Positions 1 to 8,527 of a stretch of DNA of 64,000 nt are shown here, piece after piece. The notes below the pieces were generated by a model. It searched no databases. It had not been told where the DNA came from and was given only the letters and a program-made list of their open reading frames with translations. The position numbers were made by a program, and so were the translations under genes. Position 1 is the stretch's first letter; every line of letters begins with the position of its first letter. This DNA is from an uncultured Pelosinus sp. (GTDB lineage Bacteria; Bacillota; Negativicutes; UMGS1260): NCBI GenBank assembly GCA_900550105.1, contig URQW01000005.1, positions 9,400 to 73,399 of the forward strand, given 5' to 3'.

Positions 1-840
1 CATTTCCGGTGTCACCGTAATTCCCAGTTTAAAGGATACAGCAACCGTTCCGGCTTCACTGGCAGTTCCGTCAGGTGTCGTATATTTCCCTTTAGTCCAA
101 GTCTGGCCCTTGGCTGGGTCGCCATAATAGCTATCACACTGATAAGCTAAATTGAAAACTTCCTGGGGCGTCATGCCTGTAAACCAGTAGGTCACCCAAG
201 GATAGGATACAGACGTATCCATGGTTTCTGATACAGCATCATAGAGCCAGCGCATTTTAGCGCGGAAATCCTGATAAGCAAAGGTATTTTTTACATCAGT
301 CGTGACTTCGCTGCCTGCCTTGGTCACAACTCCTGCTTCATATAAAGTCCGATAATCATTCACAGCATCATTAATCGCCGCCTGGATGGTGACAGCCTCG
401 CCCTCACCATCATTAGCGCCATAAGTAAGAGTCAATTTATCATCAGGGATACCTGATTTTAAAATCGTTCCTAATTGATCTGGCTTAATGGCAAAAGCCA
501 AATGATCTAGTTGCCAAATAATCAGTTGTTCTTCTACGTCCATGATCGAAGTCGTATTATCAAAATCAAAGGTGGCATAAGGACGACGGCTCGCATGATA
601 AGTGGGCGAGTTTTTGCCATACTTCTGTAAAAACTCATTGATCGTTGCTTTCGTCTCTGGTTCCCAATTTACGCTCTGCAAATACCCTGACTGGAGTTGT
701 TGGGCGGCAATCGGCGTAGTCATAGCAGCCAATTCGGCGGCTTGCGCATACACAGGGGGCTGCCATAAATTGAACGATAGTACCGTACTTAGAACGCCGC
801 CGGCAAGACATAGCGCTTTTGCTGACTTCATTTTTTTCAT
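1..840 (-). CDS. Secreted HAD-superfamily phosphatase, phosphorylcholine phosphatase-like (3' part missing)
   Basis: This reading frame is open from the ATG at 838-840 to the window edge, giving 280 residues without a stop, so the C-terminus lies outside. The N-terminus is a signal peptide: Lys-rich start, hydrophobic stretch, then a likely cleavage near VYAQA. At about residue 85 the motif DFDNT fits HAD motif I (DxDxT) with a nucleophilic Asp. The spacing and long alpha-helical insert resemble extracytoplasmic phosphorylcholine-phosphatase-like HAD proteins, but that substrate is a guess. A second ATG lies at 829-831. It follows smpB after a terminator, so it probably has its own promoter. 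Confidence 0.7.
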   Translation of the reverse strand, partial: MKKMKSAKALCLAGGVLSTVLSFNLWQPPVYAQAAELAAMTTPIAAQQLQSGYLQSVNWEPETKATINEFLQKYGKNSPTYHASRRPYATFDFDNTTSIMDVEEQLIIWQLDHLAFAIKPDQLGTILKSGIPDDKLTLTYGANDGEGEAVTIQAAINDAVNDYRTLYEAGVVTKAGSEVTTDVKNTFAYQDFRAKMRWLYDAVSETMDTSVSYPWVTYWFTGMTPQEVFNLAYQCDSYYGDPAKGQTWTKGKYTTPDGTASEAGTVAVSFKLGITVTPEM

Positions 841-950
841 AAGTGGTAACACATCCTTTCCATTCCTTTTTAGTATAGTCTGAGAAAAGCGAGGCTGTAT
901 TACCGTTATATTAAGTTTTTGTTACGTTTCACCTACTGCAAAAAGCAAAT

Positions 951-978
951 AAAAAAACGAGACAAAATTTGTCCCGTT
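951..978 (-). terminator. Intrinsic terminator downstream of smpB
   Basis: On the minus strand an AACGGGACAAA arm pairs with TTTGTCTCGTT (one G-U pair) and is followed by a run of seven T. It lies 24 bp past the smpB stop and before the next gene, so it should end the rnr-smpB transcript. Confidence 0.75.
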
Positions 979-1001
979 CGGTAGTACTTTATTGGAATGA
1001 T

Positions 1002-1472
1002 CTAATCTCGCTGCCGATCTTTTAACGCGCGATCCACGTCCCGTTTTGCCTCACGCGCTGCTAAATCCTGGCGTTTATCATAATTCTTTTTACCACTGGC
1101 AAGACCAAGCTGTAATTTCGCTTTTCCCCGCGCAAAGTAAATTTTAAGTGGCACAAGTGTATAGCCCTTGGTCTGAGTCTGACCAATCAGTTTCATGATT
1201 TCCCGTTTATGCAATAACAGCTTACGCGTCCTTAGCGGCTCATGATTATAACGATTTCCCTGTTCAAAGGGACTAATATGTACATTATGAAGCATCACTT
1301 CTGCATTTTCAATGCGAGCAAAGCCATCCTTTAGATTGGCTTTCCCGGCCCGCAGGGATTTCACTTCCGTACCAGTCAGCGCAATCCCGGCTTCATAGCT
1401 CTCGTGGATAAAATAATCATGTCTAGCTTTACGATTTTCTGCAACAATTTTAATACCGGTTTTGGCTTCCAT
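1002..1472 (-). CDS. smpB: SsrA-binding protein SmpB
   Basis: SmpB binds tmRNA and delivers it to ribosomes stalled on broken mRNA (trans-translation). The 156-residue protein has the family's typical length and landmarks: an early AENRKARHDYFIHE block, the GTEVKSLR segment and the basic KKNYDKR(Q) C-terminal region followed by a charged helix tail. I chose the ATG at 1470-1472 (MEAKTG) because GGGGG lies six bases upstream; a longer in-frame version to 1514 lacks family similarity at its start. It follows rnr, the usual Firmicute order. No tmRNA gene was recognised in this window. Confidence 0.96.
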   Translation of the reverse strand: MEAKTGIKIVAENRKARHDYFIHESYEAGIALTGTEVKSLRAGKANLKDGFARIENAEVMLHNVHISPFEQGNRYNHEPLRTRKLLLHKREIMKLIGQTQTKGYTLVPLKIYFARGKAKLQLGLASGKKNYDKRQDLAAREAKRDVDRALKDRQRD

Positions 1473-1549
1473 AGGAAATACCCCCTTTTTTGCCTGTATT
1501 TCATCATATAGCAAAATGAAAGATCCGTCAAGGATGACAGCAATAACAA

Positions 1550-1571
1550 GGGCGGGAACCTTTTCCCGCCC
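1550..1571 (-). terminator. Hairpin between rnr and smpB
   Basis: A perfect 9-bp stem (GGGCGGGAA/TTCCCGCCC, 4-nt loop) sits just after the rnr stop. The following minus-strand sequence is TTGTTATTG rather than a clean T run, so it is a weak terminator or an mRNA-stabilising hairpin within the operon. Confidence 0.5.
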
Positions 1572-1598
1572 GAAAAAATTCTATTAGCGAATCACAAA

Positions 1599-4136
1599 TC
1601 ATCCTTCAAAAGACTGACGTTTTTTCTGGCGCGCCGCTTTGCTTTTCGACCGCTTCTTTTTCGCCCGTTTCGCTTTGGCGGCAATCGGATCATACCAAGC
1701 ATTCTCTTTCTGCGTCACTGGCTTTGCTAGTGGCGCTGTCTTAGCGATCTTGCCTGTTTTTCCTTTACTTGACGTTGTCCGTCCATTCTGTTTCGCTGTC
1801 TTTTTATCAGAAGACAACACATATACAGAAGAGTCCCCTGGTACATGCGTTCTCGACACAGTAGTGTCTTTACCTGTCCGGCTTCTATCGTCTTGACCAC
1901 GCGAGTCTTTCCCACGGCCAAACTTTTTATTTTTTCCTGAGCCGCGACTATCACCGCGTCCTTTTTTCAGGAAAACAGGGCGATCGGCTTTAAAGCGAGG
2001 CGTAAGACCCTCGCCTTCCCCAGCTAATAAGATAAAATCAATACTGCGTTCTTCTGGATTCACCTTCACAAGTTTAATCTGCACGGGATCGCCTAAACGA
2101 TACTGTTTACGCGTTCTCTCGCCTAGCAACATATAACGTTCTTCCAGGTACTGATAGTAATCGTCATCCATGGTAGAAACATGGACAAGCCCCTCAATGC
2201 CGTTTGCCAATTCCACAAAGAGACCAAAGGCCGTTACGCCGCTGATAAAGCCTGGGAACTCTTCGTCCACAAACTGTGCCATATATTCTACTTTCTTCAA
2301 ATCTACTGTTTCGCGTTCGGCATCTGCTGCCGCCCGTTCTCGCAGCGAACAATGATGCGCCCATTCCGGCAAAAGCTTCAAGAGAGCATCCTTTCGCTGT
2401 GGCGTTAAGCTCTTGCCTTGGAAAGTTTCGCGTAGCAGCCGATGAACAATCAAATCAGGATAACGGCGAATCGGTGATGTAAAGTGCGTGTAATAGGAAG
2501 CAGCCAAACCGAAATGACCTAAATTTTCCGCTTCATAGCGCGCCTGCTTCAACGATCGCAGCATAACTGTGCTAATAATTCGTTCTTCTGGCTGTCCTGC
2601 GATATTACTTAACACTTGCTGCAACGCCAAAGGCTTCACTTCACCTGTCGTAGCAATTGCTTGGCCAAAATTATGTAAAAGCCCATTTAATTTCGCAATT
2701 TTCTCTGGCTCCGGCTCTTCATGCACGCGGTACACAAAGGGCAATTTGCGCCGAACCATATGCTCGGCCACCGTTTCATTGGCCACAAGCATAAACTCTT
2801 CGACAATGGATTCAGCAATCGAGCGAACTCGCTTGACAATTTCTACAGGGTGTCCCGCTTCATCAAGTTTTACTTTTATTTCCGGGAAATCAAAGTCAAT
2901 GGCGCCGCGGCGCATCCGACGATTTCGTAAAATCAGACAGAGCCGTTCCATTTCTTCAAAATGCGGCACAAACTCCTGATATTCTAAACGCAGCGATTCA
3001 TCTTGCTCTGCAAGAATTTTGCGAACAATCGTATAGGTCATCCGTTTTGTCACATGAATCACGCTAGGGAAAATCTCATAAGTTAAGACCTTGCCATCAG
3101 GGCTGATTTCCATTTCACAGGACATGGCCAGCCGATCTTCTCCGGCATTTAAGCTGCAGATTCCATTAGAAAGACGGCGTGGCAGCATGGGAAGCACACG
3201 GTCGACAAGATAAACGCTTGTCCCTCTTTCGCGGGCTTCTTGATCGAGAATGCTGTCTTCCGTGACATAATAGCTGACATCGGCAATATGGACGCCGAGA
3301 CGGTAGCGACCGCCGCTTAAGCGCTCTACTTCTACTGCATCATCAAGATCCTTCGCATCTTCCCCGTCAATTGTTACGATCGTCCGTTGCCGTAAATCGC
3401 GTCGTCCCGCCAATTCGTCCGGTGAAATCTGGCTAGGAGCCTGTTCAGCCGCTGCTTTGACTTCTTCGGGAAAATCGACTGGCAAATTATGCTTTTTTAT
3501 AACGGATAGAATTTCGATTCCCACATCGCCAGGCGAGCCAAGAATTTCGCTGACAGAACCTTCAGCACTACGGCCTTTATCAGGCCACTTGTTAATAGTA
3601 GCCACAACTTTTTGCCCATTTTCCGCGCCATGAAATTCTTCTTGCGGAATAAAAATATCATAGCCAATCCGTTTATCGTCAGGCGTCACAAAGCCATAAT
3701 GGCGCCGCGCCTCAAAGGTTCCTACAATGGATGAGTTCGCCCTAGTGACAATGCGAATAATTTCGCCTTCCTGAGCCCGTCCAATGATTTTGCCACCGTG
3801 AATTCGGGCGACAACACGATCATGATTCATCGCTCCATTTAACGCATGAGGTGCAATATGCACATCAGGTAAATCAGGAATTTCACTAATCACAAACCCA
3901 GCGCCCTTACGGGTCATCTCGAGTCGTCCGACCATAAGATTCATGCGCTGCGGTACGCCATATTTGTCAAAGCGCGTTTTAATGACTTGCGCACTCTGCT
4001 CCAACCTCTCTAATACCTGCCAAAATTCTTGTAGCGCTTCACCGTCTAAAGCAAGCTGATCGGCCAAATCTTCCGCCGCTAGCGGCTTATAAGCTTCGTG
4101 ATTCATAAACGTAAGAATTCGTTCTGTTAAGTTCAT
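1599..4136 (-). CDS. rnr: Ribonuclease R (RNase II/RNB family)
   Basis: A 3'-5' exoribonuclease that degrades structured RNA and works with SmpB/tmRNA in quality control. The order of domains is an N-terminal winged-helix region, two cold-shock-like OB folds (about residues 65-210), the RNB catalytic core beginning near 250 with the acidic TIDGEDAKDLDDAV motif, an S1 domain near 625-705 (GFISGVTAFGLFVEL) and a long Lys/Arg-rich tail typical of RNase R. Two in-frame ATGs exist (4142 and 4136). The second is better spaced from AAAGGATG, so I use it; the first would overlap the upstream gene by ATGA. About 845 residues. Confidence 0.95.
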   Translation of the reverse strand: MNLTERILTFMNHEAYKPLAAEDLADQLALDGEALQEFWQVLERLEQSAQVIKTRFDKYGVPQRMNLMVGRLEMTRKGAGFVISEIPDLPDVHIAPHALNGAMNHDRVVARIHGGKIIGRAQEGEIIRIVTRANSSIVGTFEARRHYGFVTPDDKRIGYDIFIPQEEFHGAENGQKVVATINKWPDKGRSAEGSVSEILGSPGDVGIEILSVIKKHNLPVDFPEEVKAAAEQAPSQISPDELAGRRDLRQRTIVTIDGEDAKDLDDAVEVERLSGGRYRLGVHIADVSYYVTEDSILDQEARERGTSVYLVDRVLPMLPRRLSNGICSLNAGEDRLAMSCEMEISPDGKVLTYEIFPSVIHVTKRMTYTIVRKILAEQDESLRLEYQEFVPHFEEMERLCLILRNRRMRRGAIDFDFPEIKVKLDEAGHPVEIVKRVRSIAESIVEEFMLVANETVAEHMVRRKLPFVYRVHEEPEPEKIAKLNGLLHNFGQAIATTGEVKPLALQQVLSNIAGQPEERIISTVMLRSLKQARYEAENLGHFGLAASYYTHFTSPIRRYPDLIVHRLLRETFQGKSLTPQRKDALLKLLPEWAHHCSLRERAAADAERETVDLKKVEYMAQFVDEEFPGFISGVTAFGLFVELANGIEGLVHVSTMDDDYYQYLEERYMLLGERTRKQYRLGDPVQIKLVKVNPEERSIDFILLAGEGEGLTPRFKADRPVFLKKGRGDSRGSGKNKKFGRGKDSRGQDDRSRTGKDTTVSRTHVPGDSSVYVLSSDKKTAKQNGRTTSSKGKTGKIAKTAPLAKPVTQKENAWYDPIAAKAKRAKKKRSKSKAARQKKRQSFEG

Positions 4137-4138
4137 TT

Positions 4139-4534
4139 TCATTCATCCTTTAGCACGATTACAGTAGTTTTGCCTTCGGCTGTCACTGTTCCGTCTGCCA
4201 ATTGAATTTTACCAAGTAGTTCATACATCTTGCCCTTTACCTTTACAATACGGCCTGTCACTGTAAGGGGTTCACCGATAGGCGTCGGTGCGCGAAATCT
4301 TACTTCCAGCCTTGCGGTCAGTGCTTTCATTCCCTTAGCGTAAATATAGCGAGCCGTCGCTTCATCGAGAAGCGTACTGATAATGCCGCCATGCAAAATC
4401 CCATCATAACCTTGATGCTCTTTTTGCCCGACAAAAATCGTCTTATATACATTATCTTCTTCCGTAAATTCCAAATGTAGTCCAATTGGATTTTGCCGTC
4501 CGCAGGCAAAACACCAGTCATTTTCTTCTTTCAT
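4139..4534 (-). CDS. Hotdog-fold thioesterase (PaaI/4HBT type)
   Basis: A 131-residue protein with the hotdog thioesterase signature HGGIISTLLDEA at about residues 48-59, where the Asp/Glu are the usual catalytic region, followed by the RLEVRFRAPTPIGEPL strand pair. Such enzymes hydrolyse acyl-CoA thioesters; the natural substrate cannot be read from sequence. The N-terminus carries CFACGRQNP, a Cys pair seen in a subset of these proteins. GGAGGGG precedes the ATG by seven bases. It sits directly upstream of rnr and is probably cotranscribed with it, with no obvious functional link. Confidence 0.85.
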   Translation of the reverse strand: MKEENDWCFACGRQNPIGLHLEFTEEDNVYKTIFVGQKEHQGYDGILHGGIISTLLDEATARYIYAKGMKALTARLEVRFRAPTPIGEPLTVTGRIVKVKGKMYELLGKIQLADGTVTAEGKTTVIVLKDE

Positions 4535-4754
4535 TATTTTACCCCTCCAAGCTATAAAATACTCGTAAAAGGCTACAAATTCCTCGCCTTCTTAAAAACA
4601 TACTATACAGGCTCACGTGGGCTGATCATTCAGGCTTAGTATATATTTATAATTACCCCTTAAGGCAGTTTTCCGCCTAGACAAAAAACACGTTGCTATT
4701 CATTGTATTTCTCCATTTCCCAATTAAAACCTTTAAAAAGTCGTCTTTTGCAAA

Positions 4755-4788
4755 AACAAGAAAACGACAGCCTCAAAAGAAGCTGTCG
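4755..4788 (-). terminator. Intrinsic terminator downstream of the pyrophosphatase gene
   Basis: On the minus strand a 7-bp CGACAGC/GCTGTCG stem with a 10-nt loop is followed by TTTTCTTGTTTTT. It lies 17 bp after the hppA stop and probably closes the glycolytic block. The rest of 4535-4754 shows no gene that I can support. Confidence 0.7.
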
Positions 4789-4804
4789 CATCTTTACCGT
4801 TGCC

Positions 4805-6805
4805 CTAAAAGAAGAGCAACGGTGCAATAATTAAAGAAATCGTTCCGGCCACTTTAATGAGGGGGTTCATTGCCGGTCCTGAAGTATCCTTAAAGGGATC
4901 GCCAACCGTATCGCCAATAACAGCAGCCGCATGAGTCGGTGTGCCTTTACCGCCGTACTGACCTGATTCGATGTACTTCTTAGCATTATCCCAAGCTCCG
5001 CCGGCATTGGCCATGAAAATCGCCATAAGTACGCCAGCAGCCGTAACCCCGGCTAAAAAGCCAGCAAGCGCTTTTGCGCCAAGAACAAAGCCGACAAAAA
5101 TCGGCGATCCGACGGCAAACAGGCCTGGTACCATCATCTCACGAATAGCCGCCCGCGTGGAAATATCAACGCAACGAGCATAATCCGGTCGTCCCGTTCC
5201 TTCCATAATGCCAGAAATTTCACGAAATTGACGGCGTACTTCGCCGATCATTTCAAAGGCAGCCTTCCCAACTGCTTCCATGGTAAAGGCGCAAACAAGA
5301 AACGGCAGTGTCGCTCCTAAGAAGATCCCGATAAGCACACCTGGTTCAGTCAGATTCACCACGAGATGACCACCGATAAGTAACGAACTAAGCTTAGGAT
5401 TCTTCGCCACTTCTTCACCAAAAGCAGTAAAGAGAGCTAATGCCGTCAAAGCGGCAGAACCGATCGCAAAGCCTTTCGCAATCGCGGCTGTCGTATTGCC
5501 TACAGCATCAAGCTGATCCGTCGTTTTCCGTACATTCGGTTCCAGTTCAGCCATTTCAGCAATGCCGCCAGCATTATCAGCAACAGGACCAAAGCTATCG
5601 ACAGCAACAACCATGCCAGCGGTGCAAAGCATGCCCATAGCAGCCATAGCAATACCGTAAATACCAGCCTGTTGAAAGGCAATCGCTGTAGCGATACAAA
5701 AAACAACCATAGGTAAAGCCGTACTTCTTAAGCCATTAGCAATACCAGCAATAATATTGGTGGCAGCGCCAGTCTGAGATGCATCGGCAATCAGGCGAGT
5801 CGGTTTTTTCGCATGGGACGTATAATACTCCGTAATCGAACCGACAAGCACATTGACGATAAGACCGCAAACCACAGCAATAAAAATACCTAATCCTTTA
5901 CTGCCGAAGGTAGCCGTAGCCAGAAAGTAGGCAAGGACTGCTACAATGAGGTTCGTTCCCCAAAGACCACGATTCAAAGCAGCCTGAGGATCGCCATTTT
6001 CGCCGGTCCGCACCAAAAAGGTACTCACAAGGGCGGCAAAAATCCCAGCAGCGCCCAAGAGCAGCGGGAAAATAACGCCATCAACGCCAAAAAGTCCGTT
6101 GCCAATGAGCATAGCGGCAATCGCCGTAGCGCCATAAGATTCAAACAAGTCAGCTCCCATGCCTGCCGTATCGCCGACATTATCGCCGACATTATCAGCA
6201 ATAACGGCCGGATTCCGTGGGTCATCCTCGGGAATCCCAGCCTCGACTTTGCCGACGAGGTCGGCCCCGACATCAGCTGCTTTCGTAAAAATACCACCGC
6301 CAACACGAGCGAAAAAAGCAATGGCGCTGGCGCCGAAAGCAAAGCTATTGATCACGCTAGGATCGCCAAAGATTAAATAAAGAACAGATACGCCAAGCAG
6401 TCCGAGTCCCACAACAGACATCCCCATAACCGCCCCAGCGCGAAACGAAACACTTAACGCTTTGTTGAGGCTGGTTCTGGCTGCTTCTGTTGTGCGGGCG
6501 TTCGCTTTTGTTGTCGAGCTCATGCCAATATAACCAGCAATGGCTGAACAAACTGCGCCCACTAAAAAGGAAATAGCGAGTTTATATCCGGAAACAACAA
6601 ACAAGAGGACAAAGATAATGACAGTAAACGGAATGAGGGTTTTATACTGGCGGTTTAAAAATGCCATAGCCCCTTCAAAAATCGCCTGTGACAGGCCTTG
6701 CATTTTCTCATTACCGGGATTCTCCCTGAGGACGCTCGCAGCAAGATACGCTGCAAAAAGCAATGCGACAACTCCGGCAACAGGTGCAATGTAGATCATT
6801 TCCAT
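4805..6805 (-). CDS. hppA: Membrane-bound ion-translocating pyrophosphatase, K+-dependent type
   Basis: An integral membrane pump that couples PPi hydrolysis to H+ or Na+ export. The 666-residue protein is rich in membrane helices and contains the substrate-binding block with DVGADLVGKVE and the acidic repeat DNVGDNVGDTAGMGADLFESY region near residues 175-225, plus a second acidic DNAGG/DTVGDPFKDTSGP set toward the C-terminus. The GNTTAA motif has Ala where K+-independent enzymes have Lys, marking the K+-dependent class, which includes both H+ and Na+ pumps; the ion cannot be decided here. It follows secG and eno, so PPi made in biosynthesis could be conserved as ion gradient. Confidence 0.95.
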   Translation of the reverse strand: MEMIYIAPVAGVVALLFAAYLAASVLRENPGNEKMQGLSQAIFEGAMAFLNRQYKTLIPFTVIIFVLLFVVSGYKLAISFLVGAVCSAIAGYIGMSSTTKANARTTEAARTSLNKALSVSFRAGAVMGMSVVGLGLLGVSVLYLIFGDPSVINSFAFGASAIAFFARVGGGIFTKAADVGADLVGKVEAGIPEDDPRNPAVIADNVGDNVGDTAGMGADLFESYGATAIAAMLIGNGLFGVDGVIFPLLLGAAGIFAALVSTFLVRTGENGDPQAALNRGLWGTNLIVAVLAYFLATATFGSKGLGIFIAVVCGLIVNVLVGSITEYYTSHAKKPTRLIADASQTGAATNIIAGIANGLRSTALPMVVFCIATAIAFQQAGIYGIAMAAMGMLCTAGMVVAVDSFGPVADNAGGIAEMAELEPNVRKTTDQLDAVGNTTAAIAKGFAIGSAALTALALFTAFGEEVAKNPKLSSLLIGGHLVVNLTEPGVLIGIFLGATLPFLVCAFTMEAVGKAAFEMIGEVRRQFREISGIMEGTGRPDYARCVDISTRAAIREMMVPGLFAVGSPIFVGFVLGAKALAGFLAGVTAAGVLMAIFMANAGGAWDNAKKYIESGQYGGKGTPTHAAAVIGDTVGDPFKDTSGPAMNPLIKVAGTISLIIAPLLFF

Positions 6806-6864
6806 TTTTGCATTCCTCCTTTATTTGGCTTACCAGAAAAAACCTTCCGCCAAATGCCCGGATT

Positions 6865-7095
6865 CTATTGTGAAAGTTTGACTAAGACCATGGTGACAAT
6901 AGCGAACAAAACGCCTAGTACCATCGTTGCTTTCGCCAGAATTTCATCAACGCCTTTTTTCTTACCGCCGAAGATCGCTTCTGCGCCGCCGCTAATCGAA
7001 CCGCCCATGCCGGCGCTTTTACCGGACTGCAGAACGACTGTGGCGATAAGAGCCAGGCAAATAACGGCCTCTACAACCATCAGTGCTGTATACAA
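6865..7095 (-). CDS. secG: Protein-export membrane protein SecG
   Basis: A 76-residue SecG subunit of the SecYEG translocon, with two membrane helices flanking the conserved LQSGKSAGMGGSISGG loop. The start is a TTG at 7093-7095, nine bases after an AGGGGG ribosome site; the next ATG would remove the beginning of the first helix. The eno-secG-(rnr)-smpB order is common in Firmicutes. A GC hairpin lies between eno and secG. Confidence 0.93.
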   Translation of the reverse strand: MYTALMVVEAVICLALIATVVLQSGKSAGMGGSISGGAEAIFGGKKKGVDEILAKATMVLGVLFAIVTMVLVKLSQ

Positions 7096-7153
7096 AGATA
7101 TACACCCCCTACTTTATACAATTCATTGTAGCATACATTAAATGGCATCCGCA

Positions 7154-7190
7154 AGAGACCCTGAAAAGCGCTCTGCTTTTCAGGGTCTCT
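7154..7190. other. Perfect 16-bp hairpin between eno and secG
   Basis: The arms AGAGACCCTGAAAAGC and GCTTTTCAGGGTCTCT pair perfectly around a five-base loop. No T run follows on the minus strand, so it is probably not a simple terminator. It may reduce or process transcription passing from eno into secG. Confidence 0.6.
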
Positions 7191-7212
7191 AAATTTGAAG
7201 CAACTATGCAAT

Positions 7213-8499
7213 TTATTTCAGGTTATAAAACACTTTACGGCCTTTATATTGCGCTAAAGTGCTCAGTTCTTCTTCAATACGCAGCAGCTGATTGAACTTA
7301 GCAACGCGGTCCGTACGAGTCGGCGCGCCTGTTTTGATTTGGCCAGCATTCACAGCTACGGCGATATCAGCGATCGTAGCGTCTTCGGTTTCCCCGCTGC
7401 GATGAGAAATTACGCAAGTGTAGCCAGCGCGTTTCGCCATTTCAATCGTATCAAAGGTTTCTGTCAGCGTACCAATCTGATTGACTTTAATCAAAATAGA
7501 GTTCGCTGTCTGTTGTTTGATGCCTTGGCTGAGGCGTTCCGTATTCGTTACGAATAAGTCATCGCCAACGATCTGAATTTTGCTGCCTAGTTTATCTGTA
7601 AGCAACTTCCAGCCATCCCAGTCGTCTTCACTGAGACCGTCTTCCAAGGAGATAATTGGGTATTTGGCGACAAGCGCTTCATAGTAGGCAACCATTTCTT
7701 CGGAAGTTTTTACAACGCCTTCGCCTTCTAGATGATACTTGCCATCTTTATATAGTTCCGTTGCGGCCGTATCAATGGCTAAAACGATTTGTTCGCCTGG
7801 TTTGTAGCCCGCTTTTTCAATGGCTTCTACAATCGCCGCGAGCGCTTCTTCATTCGAAGCAAGATCCGGCGCAAAGCCGCCTTCATCGCCGATCGCTGTA
7901 TTTAAGCCTTTATCTTTCAATACTTTTTTCAAAGTATGATAGATTTCAGCATTCCAACGCAGACCTTCCGCAAAGCTTGGAGCGCCGACAGGCATGATCA
8001 TGAATTCTTGAATATCGACGGTGTTGTCAGCGTGTTTACCGCCATTTAAAATATTCATCATTGGTACAGGCAGTTCTTTGGCATTGATACCGCCAAGATA
8101 CTGATAGAGAGGCAGTCCAATCGATTCTGCGGCGGCTTTCGCGGCGGCAATGGAAACGCCAAGAATGGCATTGGCGCCGAGTTTGGCTTTGTTGGGCGTA
8201 CCGTCCAGTTCCAGCATCAATTTGTCAATGCCAATCTGATCAAGAGCATCCATACCAATTACTTCCGGAGCAATCAGGTCGTTGACGTTTTTCACAGCGT
8301 TCTGTACGCCTTTACCTAAATAACGGCTCTTGTCGCCATCGCGCAGTTCTACGGCTTCATAAGCGCCAGTTGAAGCGCCAGATGGAACAGCGGCGCGGCC
8401 TCTAGTGCCATCTTCTAAATATACATCTACTTCCACGGTAGGGTTTCCGCGGGAATCCATAATTTCACGAGCAAATACATCAGAAATAATTGTCGACAT
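7213..8499 (-). CDS. eno: Enolase
   Basis: Catalyses 2-phosphoglycerate to phosphoenolpyruvate. The 428-residue protein is full length and starts with the classic IxDVxAREIMDSRGNPTVEV block. Metal and catalytic regions are visible: GDEGGFAPD (about 205-213), LEDGLSEDDWDGW, GDDLFVTN, and the lysine/SHRSGETED block near 370. AGGAGG precedes the ATG by eight bases. It is 28 bp downstream of gpmI and is the last glycolytic gene of the block. Confidence 0.98.
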   Translation of the reverse strand: MSTIISDVFAREIMDSRGNPTVEVDVYLEDGTRGRAAVPSGASTGAYEAVELRDGDKSRYLGKGVQNAVKNVNDLIAPEVIGMDALDQIGIDKLMLELDGTPNKAKLGANAILGVSIAAAKAAAESIGLPLYQYLGGINAKELPVPMMNILNGGKHADNTVDIQEFMIMPVGAPSFAEGLRWNAEIYHTLKKVLKDKGLNTAIGDEGGFAPDLASNEEALAAIVEAIEKAGYKPGEQIVLAIDTAATELYKDGKYHLEGEGVVKTSEEMVAYYEALVAKYPIISLEDGLSEDDWDGWKLLTDKLGSKIQIVGDDLFVTNTERLSQGIKQQTANSILIKVNQIGTLTETFDTIEMAKRAGYTCVISHRSGETEDATIADIAVAVNAGQIKTGAPTRTDRVAKFNQLLRIEEELSTLAQYKGRKVFYNLK

Positions 8500-8527
8500 T
8501 GTAAAACCTCCTACAATAATTTACGCT

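Noticed and set aside
841..1001. tmRNA gene next to smpB
   Set aside because: The gap is only about 160 bp, mostly terminator and promoter sequence, with no tRNA-like acceptor end.
4971..6794. Plus-strand open frames inside the pyrophosphatase gene
   Set aside because: They are shadows of a well-conserved minus-strand gene, low-complexity Pro/Ala/Thr translations with no family features.
7154..7190. Hairpin as a standard terminator for eno
   Set aside because: The stem is perfect, but no T run follows on the transcribed strand; listed only as a hairpin.
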